A DNA stretch of 64,000 nucleotides. It comes from Beduinella massiliensis (GTDB lineage: Bacteria; Bacillota; Clostridia; Christensenellales; Aristaeellaceae). Position 1 is the first letter of the stretch; the number at the start of each line of letters is the position of its first letter. The notes below the pieces were generated by a model. The model worked only from the letters and a program-made list of their open reading frames with translations. It made no database searches and was not told the origin of the DNA. Position numbers and translations under genes: made by a program. This document shows positions 49,817 to 58,552 of the stretch, one piece after another. Where the stretch lies: contig NZ_LT963430.1 in assembly GCF_900199405.1 (NCBI RefSeq), positions 62,001 to 126,000 on the forward strand, written 5' to 3'.

Positions 49817-50356
49817 TTATCGCGCGCCGCGCATCAGACGGGGACGCACTTTTTTGACGTAATAGAGTGCGAAGACGTCCAGCGCGCGGTCGTAGACGAG
49901 CATCGTGAAGTTCGCGAGTAGCACCATCGCGGCGGTCATGATCCGCGTTGCGCTCTGATAGTCGGCCGCGATGTCCTCCATGTGCAGGACGAAAAGGAGA
50001 AAGGCGTACATCGCGCCGATCGCCGCGTTGAAGAGCACCAGCTTGAGGGCAAGGCGCAGGGGCCGCGCTGGAATTTTCTGCAGCCGGGGCTTAAGCAGCG
50101 GGTAATAGCCGAAGAAGACGACCAGAAACGCCGCCTCCTTGTCCGGGCCCATCAGCACGGAAAGCAGGGCGACCGCGATATACGCCGCAAGCCCCAGCTT
50201 CGTTCCGCACTCCATCACGATGGGAATGAACAGGATGCCCACGAGCACCGGGCAGCAATAGGTAGCCAGCGGGATCAGCCCGCCCATCATCATCACGACG
50301 ACGCTGAGCGCGCAGAGCATGCCGCACAGTGCCATTTGACGCGTCTTCTTACTCAT
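49817..50356 (-). CDS. Integral membrane protein, possibly an ECF-type S component
   Basis: A 179-residue protein of about five or six hydrophobic segments. The N-terminus ALCGMLCALSVVVMMMGGLIPLATYCCPVL looks like the opening of ECF-transporter substrate-binding subunits, where a short basic tail precedes the first helix. The identification is weak, and no energising ATPase is near. The start overlaps the end of the preceding gene region with GAGGAA as ribosome site. It sits 21 bases before pepF, so the two are probably co-transcribed. Confidence 0.6.
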   Translation of the reverse strand: MSKKTRQMALCGMLCALSVVVMMMGGLIPLATYCCPVLVGILFIPIVMECGTKLGLAAYIAVALLSVLMGPDKEAAFLVVFFGYYPLLKPRLQKIPARPLRLALKLVLFNAAIGAMYAFLLFVLHMEDIAADYQSATRIMTAAMVLLANFTMLVYDRALDVFALYYVKKVRPRLMRGAR

Positions 50357-50363
50357 GAGCGAT

Positions 50364-50867
50364 TCATTCCTCGATCAGCGTATTGGGTACCGCCCAGCCT
50401 TCGGGCGAAGCGATGCGGCGGTAGGTATCGAAAGAGCCGCCGGGCCCTTTGAGAAAGTAGGAGAAACTGTCGGTCGCCTGAAGCTCTACGCCCACGGGGC
50501 CGCTCGTCTCCAAGATCGTGAGCGTCGCCTTGGGGGCGGAGGTCCCCTCCTCGGTAAATGTGAACACGATGCGGCCGTCCTTGACGGCGTTCTTCGTCAC
50601 GCTGACGCGGGTGTTGTTGGTCGTGAGCAGGTTGTAAAGCGGACTCAGGTTTTCATAGGCGAGCCGCGTCTCTACGTCTCCATTCTGCGCACAGACGGTG
50701 AGCGCGGGATCGCCGGTGAGCGAGGCGAGCTCCGTCTTAAAGCGATTGAACGTGTACGACGCGGACAGCATCCGCAGGACGGCGATGATGAGGAGAACGA
50801 GGAGCAGCAGGGAGACGGACAGGAGCATGATAAATCCCTTGGGTTCGGCGCGTCTCATCTTTGTCAT
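50364..50867 (-). CDS. Membrane-anchored protein of unknown function
   Basis: A single N-terminal membrane helix (about 12-33, rich in Leu and Val) precedes a roughly 130-residue extracellular domain with alternating beta-strand pattern (GRIVFTFTEEG, KATLTILETS, GVELQATDSFSYFLKGPGGSF). The ATG at 50867 has AGGAGG at correct spacing; a further 43 open codons upstream were rejected. It lies 7 bases before the next membrane protein gene. No family is recognised. Confidence 0.68.
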   Translation of the reverse strand: MTKMRRAEPKGFIMLLSVSLLLLVLLIIAVLRMLSASYTFNRFKTELASLTGDPALTVCAQNGDVETRLAYENLSPLYNLLTTNNTRVSVTKNAVKDGRIVFTFTEEGTSAPKATLTILETSGPVGVELQATDSFSYFLKGPGGSFDTYRRIASPEGWAVPNTLIEE

Positions 50868-50941
50868 GTGAATGCCTCCTTTAAATTGGTATGGCACCCT
50901 TTCGACGCGCGCCGTCCGATTACCTGCTGAACGCGGCAAAC

Positions 50942-50962
50942 AAAAAGCGGGCAATGCCCGCT
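50942..50962 (-). terminator. Terminator downstream of pepT and the second repeat copy
   Basis: On the minus strand a GCGGG/CCCGC stem is followed by TTTTTG. Another hairpin (GGCAGGGGCC/GGCCCCTGCC at 51019-51043) lies directly after the pepT stop but has no U-tract. Confidence 0.65.
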
Positions 50963-50965
50963 CCG

Positions 50966-51014
50966 GGCCATCGGCAAAGCCGATGGCCCCGTGCAAAATG
51001 AAGGTTCATTTTAC
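50966..51014. repeat. Two-hairpin dispersed repeat, copy 2
   Basis: Hairpin A is GGCCATCGGC-AAA-GCCGATGGCC (50966-50988). Hairpin B is GTGCAAAATGAA/TTCATTTTAC (50991-51014). It is nearly identical to 32955-33006 and here sits between the pepT stop and its terminator. Confidence 0.7.
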
Positions 51015-51049
51015 AGAAGGCAGGGGCCGCATGGGCCCCTGCCAAAATA

Positions 51050-52270
51050 TCAGTCCTTGGAGTAGAGCCCTACGAGCGCTACGAGCATGCGCGTGCAGGC
51101 GTCCATGTCCTCCACGGCGATGTGTTCAAAGCGTCCGTGGAACGCGTAGCCCCCCGTGCAGAGGTTCGGGCAGGGCAGCCCCATGTAGCACAGGCGCGCG
51201 CCGTCCGTACCGCCACGTACCGGTACGTCGCGCGGCTCCATGCCCGCGGCGCGCATCGCTGAGCGCGCGTTTTCGACCAGATGAAAGTGCGGGCGTATCA
51301 TTTCCGCCATGTTGCGATACTGCTCCTTGATCGTAAGCTTCACCGTGCCAACACCATAACGGTGGTTCAGAATCTTTTCAATATGGCGAAGCTGTTGCTT
51401 GCGCACCTCGAAATGCGCGGCGTCGTGCTCACGCACGATGTAGCGCAGGCGCGCCTTTTCTACGTCGCCCTGCATGTCGGTCAGGTGGAAGAATCCCTCG
51501 CGGTCCTCGGTGTCGCGGGGTGTTTCGCCCGCGGGCAGCATCGCGTTTATTTCCATGGCCACCAGCGAGGCGTTGATCATCGTATCCTTGGAGCTGCCGG
51601 GGTGCACGCTCATGCCCTGCACGTCAAAGCACGCGCCGCAGGCGTTGAAGTTTTCGTAGCCCAGCTCGCCCAGGTCGCCGCCGTCCACGGTGTAAGCGAA
51701 GGCCGCGCCGAACCCCTCCACGTCGAAGTGTTCGATGCCCTCGCCGATTTCCTCGTCCGGTGTGAAGGAGACGGCCAGACGGCAATGCGGCATGCCGGAG
51801 CGCACGATTTCTTCGCAGGCGGTGAGAATCTCCGCGACACCCGCCTTGTCGTCCGCGCCCAGCAGGGTCGTCCCGTCGGTGGTGATGAGCGTCTTGCCCT
51901 TGAGCGAGGCGAGCGTAGGGAACTGCGCGGGCGAGAGCACGTCTCCGGAGCCCGCGAGCACGACCTCGCCGCCGTCGTAATTTTCGACGATCTGCGGACG
52001 CACGTCCTTGCCGGAAATGTCGGGCGCGGTGTCCATGTGGGCGATGAGGCCCAGACAGGGCAGGGCCTCCAGCCCCGGCGTCGCGGGGAGGACGCCGTAA
52101 ACGAAGCCGTCGTCCGATACCCTCACGCCCTCAAAGGAGAGGGAGCGCAGTTCGTCCGCGAGCTGCGCGGCCAAGTCAAGCTGGCCGGGGGTAGAGGGGG
52201 TGACGCCGGTCGTCTCGTCGGAGGTGGTGTCGACACGGGCATAGCGGAGCAGGCGTTCGAATGCGCGCAT
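51050..52270 (-). CDS. pepT: Peptidase T (tripeptide aminopeptidase, M20)
   Basis: A di-zinc aminopeptidase for tripeptides. Metal-site and catalytic motifs appear in order: IAHMDTAPD, LLGADDKAG, SFTPDEEIGEG, VDGGDLGEL and PVRGGTDGARL. At 406 residues it has the usual length. The ATG at 52270 follows GAAGGAA; 12 further codons upstream were rejected. It is separated from the rlmH gene by 32 bases in the same direction, and its transcript would carry the dispersed two-hairpin repeat in its 3' region. Confidence 0.95.
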   Translation of the reverse strand: MRAFERLLRYARVDTTSDETTGVTPSTPGQLDLAAQLADELRSLSFEGVRVSDDGFVYGVLPATPGLEALPCLGLIAHMDTAPDISGKDVRPQIVENYDGGEVVLAGSGDVLSPAQFPTLASLKGKTLITTDGTTLLGADDKAGVAEILTACEEIVRSGMPHCRLAVSFTPDEEIGEGIEHFDVEGFGAAFAYTVDGGDLGELGYENFNACGACFDVQGMSVHPGSSKDTMINASLVAMEINAMLPAGETPRDTEDREGFFHLTDMQGDVEKARLRYIVREHDAAHFEVRKQQLRHIEKILNHRYGVGTVKLTIKEQYRNMAEMIRPHFHLVENARSAMRAAGMEPRDVPVRGGTDGARLCYMGLPCPNLCTGGYAFHGRFEHIAVEDMDACTRMLVALVGLYSKD

Positions 52271-52302
52271 GGAAAAATTCCTTCTTTCGTCGTAAATTGG
52301 AT

Positions 52303-52782
52303 TCATTTATGGTAGCGCTCGTTCGCGCCGATCTTGCGGGCGCGATAGAGCTGCTCGAGCAGCATCACGCGGGCGAGCTGATGGGGGAACGTCATCCTGG
52401 AAAAGGAGAGGCGTTCGTTTGCGCGGCGCATGACCGCCTCCGAGAGACCCAGCGAACCGCCGATCACGAATACCGCACGGCCTACGCCTCGCCCTTCGAG
52501 CTCCGAGACGCGCTCCGCGAGCTGCTCCGAGGAGAGCTGTTTCCCTTCGATGCACAGCGCCACGACGTGATCCGTAGGGCGGATGCGCGAAAGAATCGCC
52601 TCGCCCTCCTTTTCGCGAATCTTCTGTTCGATGGCGGGCGAGGTGTTCGCGGGCTCCGGCAGGTCCGGCAGCTCGATCTCCTCCACCGCGCCAAAGCGCC
52701 GCAGGCGCTTGACGTACTCGTCGGCGGCGTCGCGGTAAAACCGCTCGCGCAGCCTGCCGACGCCGAGAATGACGAGCGTCAC
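52303..52782 (-). CDS. rlmH: 23S rRNA pseudouridine-1915 N3-methyltransferase RlmH
   Basis: A SPOUT-fold enzyme that methylates pseudouridine 1915 in helix 69. The SAM-binding knot FVIGGSLGLS lies near residues 104-113, followed by SFSRMTFPHQLARVMLLEQLYRA and the terminal ERYHK. Starting at GTG 52782 with GGGGAGGAG gives 159 residues, exactly the classical length. Its 5' end overlaps the protease gene by 4 bases. rlmH is commonly found near the origin in Firmicutes, consistent with the rest of the window. Confidence 0.95.
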   Translation of the reverse strand: MTLVILGVGRLRERFYRDAADEYVKRLRRFGAVEEIELPDLPEPANTSPAIEQKIREKEGEAILSRIRPTDHVVALCIEGKQLSSEQLAERVSELEGRGVGRAVFVIGGSLGLSEAVMRRANERLSFSRMTFPHQLARVMLLEQLYRARKIGANERYHK

Positions 52783-53741
52783 AGCAGCACTCCTCCCCAC
52801 GTGTTATAAAGATAGGTAAATACGAGCAGCGCGCAGACGACCGCGAGCAATGCTTTTTCCAAAATCGTCAGCCTGGCGCTCCCTGCGGGCAGCGCATAGG
52901 CGGCGCCGGGCCCGTCGCTTTCGCGGGCGCGAAGGGGAAGCGCAATCAGCAGCGCCCATAGAATCAAGAAAAACAGCATGGAGGGCAGGAGCGAGAGCGT
53001 ATCCGAAAGGGAGAGCGCGGCCTCCGCCTCCTGCGCCGCTTCACCGGAACGGGCGAGCAGGTACGTGGCGACGAGAGACGCTCCGTTGTGAAAGGCGTGG
53101 TAGAGCATGGGCGCGAAGATCGAGCGGGTCTTCACCATGAGGTATCCGAAGAGGAAGCCCAAAAGCAGGTGCAGCGGCAAAGCGGTGAGCTGCCCGTGCA
53201 TGAGCGCGAAGAGCAGAGCGCTTACGGCCACCGCGCGTCCGGTTCCCTGGGGCTCAAAGGAAGAAAAGAGCAGGCCGCGGAAGAACGATTCCTCGCACAG
53301 CGCGGGCAGCACGGCGATGGCGAGCAGCGAGGCCGCCAGTTCCGCAGGGCCGGAGGGCGCGGGAACGGCCGTATCGAGGTTCAGCGGAACGCCCAGCCCG
53401 TCCAGCGCGAGAATCCACAGGTTTGAGAGGTAGGAAAAGAGGAAGACGCCCAGCACAGCCGCGAGCGAGAAGGAAACTGCCTCGCTCACGCGAAGCGGGC
53501 CGCGCCGCACCGAGGCGCGGGACGCAGGGTAGCGTACGTCCAGCATCAGGTAGGCGGGCAGCGAAAACAACACGATTTCCTGCAGCGCGGAGAGCAGGTA
53601 GTACGCACCCTCGCCGATGCCGCCCGGTAAGACCGCGCCGTAAAGCAACGCGAGCGCGGGCCTCGCGAGCACGACGGCGAGCAGGGATAAAAGCGCCGCG
53701 GATACCGGCGGGAAGGGGTACTCGCGGCGCTTATCGTCCAT
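52779..53741 (-). CDS. CPBP intramembrane metalloprotease family protein
   Basis: An eight-helix membrane protein of 320 residues in the Abi/CAAX-protease-like family. The catalytic motif CEESFFRGLL (EExxxR) is followed by LMHGQLTALPLHLLLGFLFGYL and MLYHAFHNGAS, which supply the conserved His residues. GGAGGAA precedes the ATG. It starts 3 bases after the LCP gene and overlaps rlmH, so the order LCP - CPBP - RlmH - PepT is one operon. In other bacteria these proteases act in prenyl-protein processing or self-immunity; the role here is open. Confidence 0.9.
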   Translation of the reverse strand: MDDKRREYPFPPVSAALLSLLAVVLARPALALLYGAVLPGGIGEGAYYLLSALQEIVLFSLPAYLMLDVRYPASRASVRRGPLRVSEAVSFSLAAVLGVFLFSYLSNLWILALDGLGVPLNLDTAVPAPSGPAELAASLLAIAVLPALCEESFFRGLLFSSFEPQGTGRAVAVSALLFALMHGQLTALPLHLLLGFLFGYLMVKTRSIFAPMLYHAFHNGASLVATYLLARSGEAAQEAEAALSLSDTLSLLPSMLFFLILWALLIALPLRARESDGPGAAYALPAGSARLTILEKALLAVVCALLVFTYLYNTWGGVLL

Positions 53742-53744
53742 AGA

Positions 53745-54632
53745 TCATTCCTCCGGCGGCGTATTCAGGAAGTCGTGAAAGAGGCTCTTATTGCGCACCC
53801 AGTTGGTGCTCAGCACAGAGGAGCTGTCCAGCTGGCCGTACTTGAAGGTGCCGTCGGCGGGAATGTGGTATTCGGCGAGGTCCGCGCCGAGCATTTTGTA
53901 ACCGAGCTGGATGGCCGAAAGGATTTCCAGCGGGTTCATGTCCGTCTCCACGCCGTCGCTGATGGCGTTGTATACCCCTGAAAGGTCCGACAGGCTGAGG
54001 TTCCGGCACTTGCGCAGCAGCTCGGTCAGCACCTTGCGCTGGCGCTGCGTGCGGCTGAAGTCGCCGCCCGTGCTGCCATCCAGCGTGTCCCAGCGGTTGC
54101 GCATGTAGGCCAGGGCGATGCGTCCCGTCATGTGCGTCATCCCCGCGCCTTTGGGTAGGTTCGGGTCGTCGTGGCGCAGGATGCTGGAAATGGTGTTGGC
54201 TTCGTTTTTGGTAATTTCAATGTCCACACCGCCCAACGCGTCGATGAGGAGCTTGACGTTCTCGTAATTGATGAGCACCGTGCCGGAGATGTCGATGGAA
54301 AGCTGTTTTTCGAGCACCTGCGTGACCCCGTCGATGCCGTAATGCTTGTAAAGCAGGTTGATCTTCGTGTCGTTTCCCTTGGGATTGGGAACCTTGGTGT
54401 CGCGAAGGATGGAGGTGAGGATGAGGCGGTCGTACTTCGTGTCGAAGGTCACGAGCATCATCGTGTCGGTGCGGGCGTCGCTCGCGATTTCGTCCGAGTA
54501 GGTATCCAGGCCGAGCAGCAGATAATGGCGAACCTGGGTGTTTTCTTCCGCCGCGGCTGCGTCCTCGCACAGCGCGGGCAGGGACAGGACGCTGAGAAGA
54601 ATCGTCAGACATATAAGAAGCTTTGAGCGCAA
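53745..54632 (-). CDS. LytR-CpsA-Psr (LCP) family protein
   Basis: A phosphotransferase-type protein that attaches anionic polymers or polysaccharides to peptidoglycan. LCP blocks are present: YLLLGLDTYSDEIASDARTDTMMLVTFD, LTSILRDTKV, KINLLYKHYG, VNYENVKLLIDALGGVDIEI and RWDTLDGSTGGDFSRTQRQRKVL. The conserved Arg and Asp residues of the polyprenyl-phosphate site are kept. Unusually, the N-terminus looks like a cleavable signal peptide (ending PALCEDAAA) rather than a membrane anchor. The length of 295 is at the short end. It is first in the four-gene operon. Confidence 0.9.
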   Translation of the reverse strand: MRSKLLICLTILLSVLSLPALCEDAAAAEENTQVRHYLLLGLDTYSDEIASDARTDTMMLVTFDTKYDRLILTSILRDTKVPNPKGNDTKINLLYKHYGIDGVTQVLEKQLSIDISGTVLINYENVKLLIDALGGVDIEITKNEANTISSILRHDDPNLPKGAGMTHMTGRIALAYMRNRWDTLDGSTGGDFSRTQRQRKVLTELLRKCRNLSLSDLSGVYNAISDGVETDMNPLEILSAIQLGYKMLGADLAEYHIPADGTFKYGQLDSSSVLSTNWVRNKSLFHDFLNTPPEE

Positions 54633-54724
54633 GGTGCGTTCCTCCTCCAGAATTTTAATCGGAAAGGCGGTTTGTCATTTAACGCGCCGGACGCGCAAAA
54701 GACTGCAAGGGAATAATCCCTATT

Positions 54725-54753
54725 ATTATACGCCGCGAGCGCTCGCCGGACAA
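54725..54753 (-). promoter_or_regulatory. Promoter of the LCP-CPBP-rlmH-pepT operon
   Basis: TTGTCC, a 17-base spacer and a perfect TATAAT on the minus strand. Confidence 0.55.
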
Positions 54754-54803
54754 GCCCCACAATCGCATTCCGGAAAATTGCACGGTGCACAAGGCGTGAA
54801 ACA

Positions 54804-54829
54804 CAAAAAAAGGGGGCGCATGGCCCCCT
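54804..54829 (-). terminator. Intrinsic terminator of the DUF255 gene
   Basis: On the minus strand GGGGGC pairs with GCCCCC around ATGC and is followed by seven T. Confidence 0.82.
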
Positions 54830-54847
54830 CTCCTTCAAGCGGATATT

Positions 54848-56614
54848 TTAATGATGCGACGCGATTTCCATGCCCGCGGTGAGCACGCCCGCGTGCGACA
54901 GCAGGCTGCTTCCGGCCGAGGGCAGGCTGGCGCCCAGGATGCGCTGCGCGTCGGACAGCCTGTCGGGATTTCCCGTAAACCGGTGCGCGGCGAGCAGACA
55001 TTCCAGCAGCAGCGAAGCGCCAGAGGGGACGCTCTCGTCCGTGACTGCGCTGATGCGCACCGGCAGGTCGCGCACGTCGCTGCCCGTGAGCGCGGGCCTG
55101 CCGTCCGGCGGAACGAACAGGCGCATCGTCTCGTCGAGGAAATGCAGCGCGCTCTTGCGCCAGGGCGTCTGCTTGTCGGCCTCTGAGAGCGCGAAGAGCG
55201 AAAGCGCGTAGGCGGCGTACCCGTCGAGCGTCGCGGGGCTGGAGGGCGTTCCGGCGGACCAGGCGCCGAAGAGCCGCCCGCGCTCCACCATGTATTCGCC
55301 CACGAAGCGCGCGGCCTGAGAAGCCGCCTGCACGTAATGCGACAAGCCGAGCTGGCGGCCGAGCACGGACAGCGCCAGAATGCTGAGCGCGTTGCCCGTC
55401 AGCGTCGCCTGCTCGATGACGCGGGGGGCGGGGCGTTCTTTCCTGATTTCCATCAGCTTCGGCCGCATTGCCCGCAGAAACGCTTCGTCCGCCTCGCGCA
55501 GGCCCGCGTCCAGATAGGGCAGAACGCCCTGATGCTTGCGGTCGCCCGGCGCGTGCAGGATATGCAGCAGCGCGCAACACCGCGCGCCGTCCTCCGGCCC
55601 GAGCGCCGCCTCCACCTCTTCGGGCGTCAGCAGGTAATAGGCGCCCTCGCCGCGCGGATCGTCCGCGTCTTGAGAGGAATAGAAGCCGCCCTCCTTGAAG
55701 CGCAGGGTGGAGAGCATGTAGTCCGCCGCGTCGATGGCCGGATCCGGCATGCCGCAGCGCAGGAACAGCAGCGCGAGCTGCGCGTTGTCCACCAGCATCT
55801 TTTCGTAGTGCGGCGTCCGCCACATCGCGTCCACCGCGTAGCGGAAGAAGCCCCCGCCCACCAGGTCGTGGATGCCGCCGCGCGCCATCGCATCCGCCGC
55901 CCGGTGCAGCATCTGCCCTGCGGGCGTCTCGTCCTCCGCGCCCGGCTGCGAGGCGGCGCGCGCGCGTTCCATCAGGAAGCGCAGCGCGGGCACGTTGGGG
56001 AATTTGGGCGCCTTGCCGATGCCACCGGCATGGCGGTCCTCGGCGGCGAGCAGATCGCGCTCGAGCTGGGTGCAAAGCGCGCCCATGTCCGCGTGCGCGC
56101 TGGCGTGCGCTTGAAACACCGCGCCCGAAAGCTGGTCGGCCCAGCTGTAGATGCGCGAGCGGTCGCTCGCCCATAGGCTGCTCAGGCGGCTGAGCAGCGC
56201 GCGCATGCCGGTCTGGCCGCCGCGCGTCTGCGCGGGAAAGTAGGTGCCCGCGAAGAAGGGGCGCCGGTCGGGCAGCAAAAAGACGGAGAGCGGCCAGCCC
56301 CCCTCGCCGTTGAGCGCGACGCACGATTCCATGTAATAGGCGTCTACGTCCGGACGCTGCTCTCGGTCCACCTTGACGGAGACAAAGTGCGCGTTCAGCA
56401 GCTCCGCGACGATGGGATCTTGAAAGGCGTCCTGCGCCATGCGGTGGCACCAGTGGCAGCTCGCGTAGCCGCTGGAGAGGAAGACGGGCACGTCCCTGCG
56501 CGCGGCCTCCTCAAACGCCTCGTCGCCCCAGGGGAACCACGCGATCGGCTGGGCGGCGTGTGCGAGAAGATAGGGGGAAGTTTCGCCTGAAAGGCGTGAA
56601 GATGCAAGCTGCAT
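54848..56614 (-). CDS. DUF255 thioredoxin-domain protein (YyaL/SPATA20 family)
   Basis: A 588-residue cytoplasmic protein. The thioredoxin-like N-terminus has SGYASCHWCHRMAQ with Cys53 and Cys56, KVDREQRPDVD, and GWPLSVFLLPDRRPFFAGTYFP. A long (alpha/alpha)6 barrel follows, with GGIHDLVGGGFFRYAVDAMWRTPHYEKML and EGAYYLLTPEEV. Family members have unclear function, and a sugar epimerase-like barrel has been proposed for relatives. The ATG at 56614 has GGAGGTGA, a near-perfect ribosome site. The frame is open for another 424 codons upstream but only as antisense of the next gene. Confidence 0.92.
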   Translation of the reverse strand: MQLASSRLSGETSPYLLAHAAQPIAWFPWGDEAFEEAARRDVPVFLSSGYASCHWCHRMAQDAFQDPIVAELLNAHFVSVKVDREQRPDVDAYYMESCVALNGEGGWPLSVFLLPDRRPFFAGTYFPAQTRGGQTGMRALLSRLSSLWASDRSRIYSWADQLSGAVFQAHASAHADMGALCTQLERDLLAAEDRHAGGIGKAPKFPNVPALRFLMERARAASQPGAEDETPAGQMLHRAADAMARGGIHDLVGGGFFRYAVDAMWRTPHYEKMLVDNAQLALLFLRCGMPDPAIDAADYMLSTLRFKEGGFYSSQDADDPRGEGAYYLLTPEEVEAALGPEDGARCCALLHILHAPGDRKHQGVLPYLDAGLREADEAFLRAMRPKLMEIRKERPAPRVIEQATLTGNALSILALSVLGRQLGLSHYVQAASQAARFVGEYMVERGRLFGAWSAGTPSSPATLDGYAAYALSLFALSEADKQTPWRKSALHFLDETMRLFVPPDGRPALTGSDVRDLPVRISAVTDESVPSGASLLLECLLAAHRFTGNPDRLSDAQRILGASLPSAGSSLLSHAGVLTAGMEIASHH

Positions 56615-56782
56615 GCGGTCACCTCCTGCGATGATGGCCCTAGTATGCGCTCGCGCGCCTGCATTTATGTGCGCGGATGCGGATGTTTTGAGTCGCGTGA
56701 AACGACGCTGTGAAAAATTTTGATCGCGCTTTGAGCCGCTTGGTGATATACTGAACTTATCAAGAATGAGGGATGTGTGCAA

Positions 56783-57895
56783 ATGAAGGCAGTCTGTTTT
56801 TCCGCGGCGACCGGCGGCGGGCACAACGCGGCGGCCCAGGGGGTCGCGCAGGCGCTGACGTCCCTGGGCGTTAAGGCGGATTGTCTGGACTGCCTGCGGT
56901 TCGCGGGCGAGCGCATGGCGCGCGCTGTGGAAGGCGCCTACGTCGGCGTGGTGCGCAATTATCCGTCCCTGTTCGGAAAGATCTACCGGGCGGGCGCGTT
57001 CGTCTCCTCGCCCCGACGCAAGAGCCCGGTCTACTACGCGAACGCGCTGTACAGGGATCGAATGGCCGCTTATCTGGACGCGGAGAAGCCGGACATCGTC
57101 GTGTGCCCGCACATCTTCGCCGCGCAGACGATCAGCAGCCTGCGCGCCGTACGTACGCTCCCCTTGACGGCGGGCGTGATGACGGACTACACCTGCGCGC
57201 CCTTTTGGGAAGAGGTCGATCTGGACGTTTTTTATACCCCAAGCGCGCGTCTTACAGAGGAATATACCGCACACGGAATGGATGCCGCGCGTCTCGTGCC
57301 GCTGGGCATTCCGGCCAGCCCGGCGTGCGTGCCCTGCGCGGACAGGGCCGCGGCAAAGTCTCTTCAGGGCATCGGCCCGACGGAGGCGCACGTGCTGCTC
57401 ATCGGCGGCTCGATGGGCGCGGGCAACCTGCCCGAGGTGCTGGCGGAGATTTTGACCCTGCCGGAGCGCGTGCGCGTCACGGTGGTGTGCGGCAGCAACG
57501 AGCGGGTGAAGGCGCAGATCGAGCGGTCGTTCGACGTGGGTTCCCGCCTGCGGGTGCTGGGGCGGGTGCAGCCGCTCTTTGACCTGCTCGACAGCGCGGA
57601 CGTGGTCGTCACCAAGCCGGGCGGCCTCACGAGCACGGAGGTCATGCAAAAGCGATTGCCGCTCGTGCTCATCCACCCCATCGAGGGCGTGGAGACGCAA
57701 AACGCGGCTTTCTTCGAGCGCGAGGGTGCGGCCTGTTGGGCGAAGCAGGCGGGGGAAACGGCGGCGTTCGCGCGGCATCTGCTGGAAGAAGACGCCGCAC
57801 GAGCCGCGCAGCGGGACGCGCAGGAACGGCTGGTTTCGGGCACGGCGGCGATGGACATCGCGCGCGACCTGATCGCCCGCGCGCACAGATTATAA
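56783..57895 (+). CDS. Diacylglycerol/MurG-type glycosyltransferase
   Basis: A GT28-family enzyme of the monogalactosyl/glucosyl-diacylglycerol synthase group. The N-terminal ATGGGHNAAAQGVAQAL near residues 7-23 is the conserved glycine loop, with DIVVCPHIFAAQ, then VLLIGGSMGAGNL at about 212 and the nucleotide-sugar motif VVTKPGGLTSTEVMQKRLPLV. It would add sugars to membrane diacylglycerol. The ATG at 56783 has GAGGG at 10 bases; an upstream GTG is 2 codons earlier. An extended -10 box lies at 56747-56752. It is followed 15 bases on by plsY, so membrane-lipid genes are grouped. Confidence 0.88.
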   Translation: MKAVCFSAATGGGHNAAAQGVAQALTSLGVKADCLDCLRFAGERMARAVEGAYVGVVRNYPSLFGKIYRAGAFVSSPRRKSPVYYANALYRDRMAAYLDAEKPDIVVCPHIFAAQTISSLRAVRTLPLTAGVMTDYTCAPFWEEVDLDVFYTPSARLTEEYTAHGMDAARLVPLGIPASPACVPCADRAAAKSLQGIGPTEAHVLLIGGSMGAGNLPEVLAEILTLPERVRVTVVCGSNERVKAQIERSFDVGSRLRVLGRVQPLFDLLDSADVVVTKPGGLTSTEVMQKRLPLVLIHPIEGVETQNAAFFEREGAACWAKQAGETAAFARHLLEEDAARAAQRDAQERLVSGTAAMDIARDLIARAHRL

Positions 57896-57910
57896 AAGGA
57901 GGGGAAGGCT

Positions 57911-58537
57911 ATGGCATGGAGAATGATCCTGTTTACCCTGGCGGGATACCTGTCGGGCGGCGTCATGTACTCTTATTACATTCCCCGGCTGATGACGGGG
58001 GGCGACGTGCGCACGCAGAACGACGACCAGAACCCCGGCGCAGCAAATGCCTTTCGGCTTTGCGGGCCGGCGGTGGGCGTCCTGTGCGCGATGCTGGACG
58101 TGCTCAAGGCGGCGGCGCCCGTCTACGCCGCGATCGTCTGGGGCGGCCTTAGCGGCTGGTATCTGGCGCCGGTCGCGCTTTCGCCGGTGCTGGGTCACGC
58201 GTACCCTGTGACGTTGGGTTTTCGGGGCGGCAAGGCAATCGCCTCGATGTTCGGCGCGCTGCTGGGCCTGTGGCCGGTGTCGCACGTCGTACTGCTGCTG
58301 GCGGGGGTCGTGCTGCTGCTCCTGCCGGTGCTGCGCAACCATGCGATGCTGATGTTCACCAGCGTCTGCGTCTTCGCAGCGCTGACGCTGCTGGTGGAGC
58401 CGCTGCGCTTCGTGCGTTTTGTCGCCGGCGGCGTGCTCGTCATCGTCGGCAGCCGCCACGTCCGCGAGGCGAATGCCGCGCTGGAGGCGGCAAAGGCGCA
58501 GCTCGCGGCCTGGCGCGAGGGGCGCAAGGCGGTCTGA
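57911..58537 (+). CDS. plsY: Glycerol-3-phosphate acyltransferase PlsY-like
   Basis: An integral membrane enzyme that makes lysophosphatidic acid from acyl phosphate and glycerol-3-phosphate. PlsY motifs are recognisable though divergent: GYLSGGVMYSYYIPRL (usually GSIPFG), DQNPGAANAFRLCG (usually GNIGATNxxR), DVLKAAAPVY and GHAYPVTLGFRGGKAIAS. Five hydrophobic segments and 208 residues fit the family. AGGAGGGG lies before the ATG. It is cotranscribed with the lipid glycosyltransferase and followed by a terminator. The divergence of the first two motifs suggests an altered acyl donor or a second PlsY elsewhere. Confidence 0.84.
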   Translation: MAWRMILFTLAGYLSGGVMYSYYIPRLMTGGDVRTQNDDQNPGAANAFRLCGPAVGVLCAMLDVLKAAAPVYAAIVWGGLSGWYLAPVALSPVLGHAYPVTLGFRGGKAIASMFGALLGLWPVSHVVLLLAGVVLLLLPVLRNHAMLMFTSVCVFAALTLLVEPLRFVRFVAGGVLVIVGSRHVREANAALEAAKAQLAAWREGRKAV

Positions 58538-58552
58538 ATTACAGGCAAAATG

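Noticed and set aside
56615-57886. N-terminal extension of the DUF255 protein by 424 codons
   Set aside because: The family start MQLASSRLSG at 56614 has an excellent ribosome site, and the extension is antisense to the lipid glycosyltransferase.
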